Shown: one piece after another, positions 1 through 9,300 of the stretch
Layout: every line of letters begins with the position of its first letter
How positions within the stretch are numbered: the first letter of the stretch is position 1
Source: Labyrinthula sp. Ha
Lineage: Eukaryota > Sar > Bigyra > Labyrinthulida > Labyrinthulaceae
Length of the DNA: 64,000 nucleotides
NCBI GenBank assembly: GCA_015227615.1
Contig: JAALGZ010000014.1
Coordinates: forward strand, 124,001 to 188,000
Direction: 5' to 3'
Notes under the pieces: generated by a model
Seen by the model: the letters and a program-made list of their open reading frames with translations, nothing else
What the model was told of the DNA's origin: nothing
Databases searched by the model: none
Program-made: the position numbers and the translations under genes

Positions 1-1524
1 TCGGCACTCATGAATCATTTTGAACAACTTTGTCTTAAGAAATCAAACAAAATCATGTTTTGTATACTATTTTCAGTACTAGAAGAGCACAATTCCAATA
101 ACTGTTTTGCAGGGTTTGTCTTGACGTGACCGTGCAGCATTGACAATCATTTAATGAGCTAGAAAAACAATTTTCATTTTCTGGTAAAAAAATATCTTTG
201 AGGGCATGGTCAAGACATGTGCCGTCATAGTAGAGTCTGCTTAAAATCTCGTAATGCTCGTGTTATATATGAATCTAGAAATCTAAACTATTGGCCCCAT
301 GCCCAGGGCATTACCTCTGTGCTGTATCAAATAAACTAAGGATTAAAATTTAATGCAGATGAAGATATTTCAGAAGGCAGAACTCTAGTTTTTTTTGTGA
401 TATTCGTCGAAATTATCTGCAGGTAAATGGTATAGCAAAAGACAAAGGCATCTTTTTTTCTGCTCATAGCCATGCACATTAAGCTAAGCAGCTAAGTGAC
501 TGTTAACAAGAAGGGGATATCCATAGAAGTAAACAGAGATTTAAGCTTGGAGAAAGATGTTAATTTTTGATGATTTCCCCTCAGTTTTTGGTAAAGGAGG
601 GTAGAGTTTCGCTGCCTTTGTACTTACGGATTAGAGGCATTACAAAATTATTATGAACTGGATTATACCTCTTATGACATCCACAGCGAGAAAGTTAATA
701 ATATAGCTTCACAGTATTAACACTCATTGTTTTTTCTTATCTTTGATATCAAATTTTTATGCTAACTTTTGCGTGTTCAATATGCATATTCTGTTATTGA
801 AGAGAAGAATTATAAGTGTAGAAAAAGTAACTTGAAGGCATGCATGCGAAAGAAACTACATAAATAGAAATTTATACTCCTGAAACAGTAGAAATAAGGG
901 CTTAAGTTTTAAATGTAGCCTCATAGAGCAGACATATGTGTAAATGAATAATAACTAAAATTACTGGAAATTAACTAGAAGTATTGTTATCAAGTTTCTT
1001 AATCTTGCTTTTTAAAATTGAGGTCTCATACTTAGCTGTATGGCTACATGAAAGAAAAAAAATGTAAAAGAAACAATGAATTAATAGCTACATGTGTGCT
1101 ATACAACAATATACCGAATCCATGTATTAATTCAAAATACAAGCTAAGGCTCTAAACTTTAATTAAAAAAATTTCGCCCTAGATGTCACGAGAGAAAAAA
1201 ATCAAACCATAGTGATTGATATCTTTTTCTCATGCTCTGTCGACGAAATATGCATAAAATCTTGAAGGCAAGTCAAACTGAGTATTTCCAGTCTCTATCA
1301 GCAGCATTATAAAAATTCATGAACTGAAGTAATTCTTTACGAAAGTGTCCTGTTAGCTTTGAATCTGCTTCATAAATTCAAGATGTATTTTTTCTTCTGG
1401 TACTACAGAATAAAATCCTCCACAAGAAGTATAAGATATCCTTCTGGTAGAGCTTAAACATAAAGTAAAACTAATTTTTGTGTCTGAAAATCTACTAAAC
1501 AGCAACACACAAAGTTTCTAATCC
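1..1524. other. gene-free AT-rich stretch
   Basis: I see no convincing reading frame, RNA gene or repeat here. The sequence is AT-rich and broken by stops in all frames. The last few hundred bases are probably the 3' flank of the minus-strand membrane-protein gene that follows. Confidence 0.6.
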
Positions 1525-2205
1525 TCATCGAGTAGTTGCAAGTTCTTGCAAGTGCTGAATGTCAGTGTAAAACCTTTGAAAACTTCCTTCAGATACATAA
1601 ACAAAACAAAGAGCTGGTTGATCTAAATTAAAAAAACGCATTCCATTAGGTTCACAAAAACGCAAAGAAACATCTGATGAATAATCCACACTAAACTGAA
1701 TTTCGTCCCATCGCCTGAATTGAACTGTTCGTATATAATCATCTCGAATTATCAAAACACCTTTCTTCGTAATCGCAACTTTAGTAGATAAAGTTAATGA
1801 TATTTCAAATATTTCAGAGTGAAAAATAAAAATATAGTATCCAACTAAATAGAAAATAATCCATACAATAATTTGTGCTCTTGTAATGCTTGTTGGGTTT
1901 CTATACAGTGAACTTAGAGTTAGAGGAAAATAAACTACAAATTCTATTTTTCTTCTAAAGCTTGTATTTGGATCAGATAGAATATTTAAAACAAGTCCAA
2001 ATATTAAAGTGTTGAAGGATAAAAGTCTGGTGAAGATGTTGTAGAGCTCTAACCAAAGAAGTTGAAAGAATCGTTGCCGGGAAGGAACCTGCAGTAAAAC
2101 TATTTCATCACCTGGATTTAAATATTCATCACATTCTGCTAAGAGTTCATCTCTTTGAGATTCTTTTGAAGGCATATAGATAAGCTTTTTTAGTCTTTCA
2201 GTCAT
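1525..2205 (-). CDS. hypothetical membrane protein, 226 aa
   Basis: A single uninterrupted frame with an ATG start and TGA stop. I do not recognise the family. The N-terminal 50 residues are hydrophilic. Two hydrophobic stretches follow at about residues 55-78 and 108-130, separated by a basic loop, so it probably crosses a membrane twice. After them comes a beta-rich region (about 135-205) with alternating hydrophobic residues, including 'LSTKVAITKKGVLII' and 'RTVQFRRWDEIQFSV'. That layout (two helices followed by a beta domain) recalls membrane proteins with a PH-like domain, but this is only a structural impression. It stands alone, with more than 4 kb before the next gene. It is much longer than chance frames in this AT-rich DNA, which is the main reason to accept it. 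Confidence 0.65.
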   Translation of the reverse strand: MTERLKKLIYMPSKESQRDELLAECDEYLNPGDEIVLLQVPSRQRFFQLLWLELYNIFTRLLSFNTLIFGLVLNILSDPNTSFRRKIEFVVYFPLTLSSLYRNPTSITRAQIIVWIIFYLVGYYIFIFHSEIFEISLTLSTKVAITKKGVLIIRDDYIRTVQFRRWDEIQFSVDYSSDVSLRFCEPNGMRFFNLDQPALCFVYVSEGSFQRFYTDIQHLQELATTR

Positions 2206-5200
2206 GTTTATTGTGTTTTCTTATCCTGTCTACATTTATTCTTTGTGCCACGTTAATTATGTTTCGGTTTATATAATACAATGTTGAATTACTGTACTTA
2301 ACATCTAAATATAGCTTATTTGCTATTAAAGACAAACATTTGAGTTAGGAAGGCTTATTCAGTGCTACTTTGTATTTCTAATGAAGATTCAGATTAATTG
2401 AGTACCTTTCTTCCTTCAAAGGATTGATTTACTACTGTCTATGCAAAATGTTTGTAGTGTCATAAACCGGCTGAATTGGTATTGTTCATCTGGATGACAA
2501 ATTGTAGGCATTAGGGTTTAGTTTGTTTTCTCCCTGAATTCTTCTGTTAGTCACAAATGAAGAAAAAGTATCCAGAAATAAATAATAATATCAATATAAA
2601 TATTTGTAAATTTTCCTTCCCCTAGTCGCCTCTCGTGTCCTCTTAATTAGAGCATACCTCAGGATTATTATAATGCCGGGCGTCGGGGATACATGGAACA
2701 GAATTCTTTTCAAAGTTTTAGTCTCAGCAAAGTTTCCTAAAGCTTCATAAGAATATTCTGTATTTCATAACCTATAGATGAAAAATCTTAAGCTTCACTA
2801 AATGCTCTCAAATCTAGCAACCTAGTATAGATCCATAAGACCATAATTCAGTCTGCTGAGCCATCACAAATTTACATTTTTAAGCCTATTGGAACATATA
2901 AAATAGAAATGAAAATAAATAATTTAGCTATTAAATTGTTTCTGTAGAAACTCTAAGCTGGAGCTCTAGAAAATATGTGGAGGTTGCTCATAAGAAGAGA
3001 GTCAACTGCGGATGTGCTTCTAGGATACTTTGAAACATTTATGACATTAAATATAGAGTATAGTTTCCATCACTGAATTGCTGTTTTTTATTGTACTAGT
3101 TTTTATAAGAATGGTGATAATTTTTAGATTTCATAGGTCAAAGTATCCTGATCCGGAGTTTCTCTAATCAATGAATTGCCCCACTATACCACATTGTGTC
3201 AGAAGAAGTTGGCCTCGGGATGGATAATTATTTTTCTATTTGGTATTTCAACCGGAATGAAATTTCAAATAGAATCGAAAAAACCTCAGTTTATAATCTT
3301 TGTTTTTACTACAATAACGCTAATAATATGGTTAGGGTTAAATTTTGTTTATCTACCTGAAACTTTACATCAAAGTTCATCATAGCTTTTTTCAAGAAAG
3401 ACAAAGAAATCCGTAGAAAAAAGTACATGAGGTTTTGAACTTTCAATACCAATATGATTCTTAGCTCTTAATCTAGAAGAAAACTGGAATCAGAAACCGT
3501 GAAAAAAAGTAAAAAATATACTTCCAAGTTCTAGACTGGTAGCACAGCGGACAGGTACCTAAAATACAGTATACCAGAAATAAAGGAATATTAGATGAAA
3601 TCTGTCAGAAAATAACATCCTATGTTAAACTATAAGCAAGCTTTGTAGTTTAAATAATCGATTAATGACCAAATAAATTACATACGAGTTAATAACTAAC
3701 ACATGTAACCCACCTTAATTGTTGCCAGGATATTTCTTCCAGAGTATTATTTCTTCATTTCTTTTATTAGTGTGATATCGCACTGCAGCCAACTTAATCA
3801 AATTGGCTCCATAGCTTTAATATGATAAACTAATTGCAGAGTCTTGTCTATAACCTCTAGTTCAGGTTCTTAGCAGTGAAGCATCAATTAGAAGAAGTGC
3901 ACCAACAAAACGTTTCTACGGGCACCATTGGAACTCAAATGTTTTTTAATTGCTATAATATTTAACTGATGCTGTCAACCTGACAAGGAAATATGTTTTC
4001 ACATTTTAATTCGCGTAATATTTTTGGTGATTGATATTGTTCAATTTAATTGTCCACAAGATATTGGTATCACAATATGAATGCTGTTGAAATTTCCATT
4101 CTTACGATGTCCTTCATCTATCTCCAAAAGCAAAATAATAAGTAAGCTTCAAGCCATATATTTAATTTTTTTATATTGAATAGAAATTAAGCTATAGATC
4201 CTCAAACATGAAGTAGAAGTTGTGATTTTAGCAAATATATTTAATTTTAAATATACTATGGTAGAACATGAAATTATTGCGCTCTTTAATTCCGTTGCTT
4301 GGTTGGTTCAAATATTGTGCATGAAGATAGGGTTTGGGAAAATTAAATATCATTTCGTGTTATTACCCGAAACAAGAAGATTATGTTCACGTTTTAAAGT
4401 TGTTTTAGTCATTTTCTCCTTTCTAGCTAAGGAGCTCTAATCATGTTGCGGAACTTTGGGACTACCTAAGGTATTATATATATCATGTCAGAATTAGTTA
4501 TAACAACTATTACAACACTTTGAGTGAGTTTCATAAAACAAAATATAACATACTTGGAGTCATTACTTTTAGGCGAAGCTCAAACCTTATGGCTTTGCAT
4601 TGATAGAAGGACAACATGGGACTCTGTGAAAATACAAGAGCATTAAGAATTTAGTTTGTAATAACTATGGAAAGCATTCTTACAAACTTTTTTAAAGGAG
4701 TAAATATAGAATAAAATTGATTTGTTATAGGTTATGGAGACGTGTAAATTGTATCTCTTTCTCTCTATATATTTAAAAGTGTGGTACTGTACACTAGATG
4801 AAACATTATTAGTCTAGAGCAGACTACTTGCTTCGAGGAGAAAACGTCGCACTCTAGATATTAGAAAAAACATTAAGACATGGAATGCGGACTTCAATAA
4901 GAGTTATACATCAATTCAGCACACCACAAATCCACTTTAACACTCAGCATGTTGATAGTTAGAGAAATAAAGATTCATCGTTTATTGGTAATAATTCAAT
5001 TAGCAGGAGCTCGAGCTTAAATACGGTAGCATGATCTTACTCTCAGGAATTTGGATAAGAAATCTTTGGTTTGAGCATCAGCTTCTTTTTGAGTTTCTGG
5101 TAGAACCATTTCCCTGACGGTAGTTATTGAATTCATTAGGTGATTCGTTTCCTACCTAGTTTTATTAAACTACTAGTGCCTATGTCTGTTTCATAACCTA

Positions 5201-6342
5201 TTTTGAATTCAAAGGTTCCTCGAGCAGCAGTTGCCTTTCGAATGTGATAAACTTTGACATTGGAAGATTCAGGAATCGAATTGGGCAAAATTATAAATAA
5301 TTATTTGATTAATGCTTTGGTTCTGGTTACAAAAAAGTAAACTGGGAATATGACTCTAATGAAATGGTTATGGTTTTGTTCTGAGAATGAATTGATTATT
5401 ATTACAAAATTAAGCCGCATATAATTGCCTTGAATCATGAAAAAAATATTTTGTATTGTATAAAACCTTCAAGAAAGTTGGCTGTGCGACCGATATATAT
5501 ATCCTACGCCTGGGTCATTCCCTAGGAGACTTGGTCCATTTTCTGAAGTTTCTAATATAGTTCACAAGTGTAATTATATTTTAGTAGTCATGCGGTCCTA
5601 CCTTTTAATGAAAAACAGTTAATTATCAAGGATCAACCAACATAATTTTATCAATAAGAGTGAATATCAAAAAGAAAAACATTGGGTAAAAAATTATTGA
5701 TAATTATCAATGAATAAAATCTGACCTCTAGTGAAAATGAATAACTCATAATTTGCCTTTTGTTTTGAAAGCAACCTGAGAGTTAATACAAGATGTTCAA
5801 AGCCCATTTGCCCTGGGTATGGTGTTTTCTATTATGCTCAACTTGGCTGAGAAACGTTGAGATCTCTGAACGGAGTCTAAACATTGGCTTCAAAGTGGAA
5901 CTGATTCCTTGCTTCCTCGATAAATTAACTTCCCCCTTTATTGGTGGACTTAAATCTCTGCTACAGTTCAAGCGCCATTAGATGTAAAGCACAGAATTTT
6001 GCTTTGCTGAAGACGTAAAATGTTTCTTGAGATATATTAAGCAGAAGATGGTCTGCTTCATCTTATCAAAGGTTTTTTTTTTGCAAACTCTGCTCAGTCA
6101 CCATTTGATGGAAAACAGTTCACAGTTACAAGTTATTGTAAAAGGTTTCATTTGGTAATTAGTTCGCTTTTAGTGTTTTCTTCTTAGACTTTTTCCCTCA
6201 AAGAGATGAAAAAAAGACCTGGCCAAGTTGGACATTTATATTCTCCAGTCCCGGTTTCTTTCAACCGCTTTTTATGCGCAGTTTGGAAGCCGGGACTTTC
6301 TATTCGTTGCAAACTTTCTTGCTGCACTAATCCGTTACATTA
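2206..6342. other. long gene-poor interval, probable promoter at its end
   Basis: No gene is supported. A 60-residue hydrophobic frame at about 3176-3385 ends in a run resembling the last helix and PET motif of MFS sugar transporters, and a short frame at 4222-4440 also carries LPET. Both are too short to call. The last 600 bases are less AT-rich and precede the kinase-TIR gene; they contain an inverted repeat listed separately and are the likely promoter and 5' UTR. Confidence 0.5.
6247..6297. promoter_or_regulatory. GC-rich inverted repeat upstream of kinase-TIR gene
   Basis: The 11-mer agtcccggttt (6247-6257) is matched by aagccgggact (6287-6297) on the opposite strand at 10 of 11 positions, with 29 bases between. 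It ends 45 bases before the ATG at 6343. In DNA this AT-rich such a GC-rich dyad stands out. It could be a binding site for a dimeric regulator or a hairpin in the 5' UTR. Function is inference. Confidence 0.4.
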
Positions 6343-9300
6343 ATGAAGCCTACAAGAATTAAGTCTGTTAAAGATTTAAAAAAAGAAATCAGAAAAGGAA
6401 AAAAATGCCCAATTTATCTTGAAATTGGACGAATTGAACTAACAGAAGAGGTTGTTGACGAACTTGTTGATGCTTTGAAAGACAACAAAGTACCCATAGA
6501 AAACCTTGATATCAGCAAAACAACTGTTTTGGACAAAGACTGTTGCCGCATAGTAGAAACCCTGGAAACTAACTTTTACTTGAGAAGCTTAAATATAGGG
6601 AAAAATATAGGTTTGCTTGCTGTTGAGTTGGTTGTGAAAATATTGAAGGAAATAAACACATCGCTTGTTGAGTTTCCTCATATGTACTTGACGATTAAAG
6701 AGGCACAAGAAGCAAAAGCTAGCTTGAAAATTTTGCTCCAGAGGAATAATTTCATCAAGAAGAAATCAAACAATTACAGTTTCGAAATAGCGTGGTCAGA
6801 AAAGGCTGTTTTGAGGCCAGAACCAAGTGATAACTACTCCACTGTAGTTTTTGAGGTACTAGCTTTGATTTGTAAACTCGACAGTTCTCCCGAGGATGAC
6901 GAAAAACTACACAGATTACTACTTAAAAATATATCCTTTGGTCGAACTGGTTCCAAAAGGTCAGTGTTGGATGTGCTTGCTTCTCTAGAAACTGTGCAAG
7001 ATCTGGTAAAGTATTCTACTTTATTAAGTGTGGCTCACCGGTGTGGTGCCCTTTCGAAAAATCACAATAAATTTAATCCTGTTAGAATAATCATGAACAT
7101 CTTGGGCTCAAGAAAAAAATCATTTCAAGAAAAATGTGATGCACTTGATAGATGTAGCTCCTTTGTAGATATTTATAGTGCTAGAGAAGCGAACTCGGAA
7201 TCAACTATCATATCCTGGGTCTCAACACTTGTGGCCAAGGGATTGCTTAGCTTGGAAGCTATCCCACATTTTTTTGGTATAACAAGTTTAGGCTTGGAGA
7301 AGCTAAGTGAAGCACACCCTGAGTTGGATTTCTCCAGGGCATGGAAAAAACTTTTATCAGCAATTTTCTTAACAAGAAGCAGCTTGAAAAATTTCAAGCT
7401 CTCTATGGAGGTATGGGCAACAGGGCTCAGCGTTTTAAAAGTGAGTCATATCATACATGACACAAAGTTCTTGTCTTCTCTTGTAGATAACCTGCATAAG
7501 GCTTATCTAAAACCACCTGACAAGAGAACAATTACACCCGAGAAACTTGTTTGGTTACTTTCTTTTCTAAATCTTCATGGACTCAACTTTAGTGGGTCAA
7601 AACTCGAAGAAAAAGTGCTGCAGCTCTTAGCAGAAACGACGATACGAGGTGAAGTGTTTTTTAATTTAGCTCAAGTTTTTATTGATCAAGGTTTTAATTT
7701 TGAGTTGGAGAACACTGGGGGTTGTCGGTTGATTGAGTGGTTAGTTCGTGCTCCCCATTGCCGGTTCTCTAGTTACGGGCGAGTTCAAAAGAAAACAAAA
7801 CCGCAGGACAATTTGCACTCAGAAATACAAAAGTTACTTTCACCCGATAGGCCAAGACATGGATTAACCAAACCAAGAAATAAGAATAAGACTAAACGGA
7901 AAAGTTGGAAATTTAAAAATTTTGCTGCTCATCGAAAAAAAGTGGAGGATTTCTTTACACAGAATTACCCTAATGGGTTTGACCCACTTTTTGCAGGGAA
8001 AGAAATTGAGAGCAAAATTGAAGATAGGTTCGATGTAATGTCTTTCGCTAAAACAGTAACTAAGCTCTGGACTAAGCAGCTTGTTAGATATAAAGAACTA
8101 TTTCCATCTGAGAATAAAGGTGTCCTTCACATAATTTTACGAAGATGTGACAGTGATGACAGGAACTTGTTTGAGGCCATAAATCTCATTTGCGAAGTGA
8201 CTTCCTACTCTTTGGCTGGAAATCACAGCTTTGCTGATGAACTCTTTAGCTGTAAAGGCCTCCATCCAGAGTGTTTGGGAAAGTTTATCCCTTGGCTTGG
8301 AAGATTTGGCTTTAATTTAAACTCAAGAACTAAATCTGGAAAAACTGTTCTTGAATCTATTCTTAAGCTGAGAATTGACCCTTTTCTCGTTAAAGCAATG
8401 GTGGTTGATCTGTTACTTTCTGGATACGACTTGAGGACTACGAATCATCGCAATGAGAATTGGTTGCATTGGCTTGTTTCGAGTAACCTTCCAACAGGAA
8501 CAGACTTTAAGAAACTGAAAAAGATCCTTCCAGATCCCTTTGATACCACTTTGTTTAAACTTGTCTTGGAGATTGGAATTCAGCATTTAGTGATGAATCA
8601 GAAATTTGATTACTCGAGGATGTTTTCCACGATCCATCCTAATACTAATTTTCTTCACCTGTTTCTGCTGACACTAAAACCACAGTTAAGTACAAAGGTT
8701 ATTGGTTTGAGTCAAACTGAGGAGGAATATCTGAAGTGCTTGGAGCTGCTCTTGAAGAATGTGAACTTTGAAGCTGTCTTATCTGAACATGATATAAATT
8801 TAATATCAGCACTTCTAATTTTGCGCCACTCTGGAAAAGAGTTTGGATCGCTTTTTACGTGTCATATTTACTCAAAGATTGCCAGTAAGAAGCTAAACAT
8901 TTCGTGTAAAGGTTTACTCCAAGGTTCCGAGGTTTGTTTCATCGAGTCTCTCCTGAAAAATGCAGATTCGTCGACACTCCTGGGTTTGAGGCTACTTGAG
9001 GCTGAGGGGCTTCTTTCAGCGTCATATTTACGTTCCAAGAACCTAATGAAGAAATTATTGCAAGGAAACACAGCAGGTGCCTCTGTAGTTGATTTTAAGG
9101 ACTTGGTAGAATACTTGCATGAATTGCAACCGCAGACACTGAAGCATAAAAAAAAACGGCAAAAAAGAATACTCCAAAAACTATTCGACTCGTATTTTAA
9201 TGAGGATCCAAACTTCTTCAACGCAATTAAAGATCTATGCAAGGAGCCTGTTGCGCTTGATTTAAACATTGCAGACGATAGTGGAAGAGTTTTCAGAGCA

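Noticed and set aside
3530-3580. tRNA-like run (ctggtagcacagcggac) at about 3537
   Set aside because: No acceptor stem, anticodon arm or TTCGAATC-type arm could be built around it.
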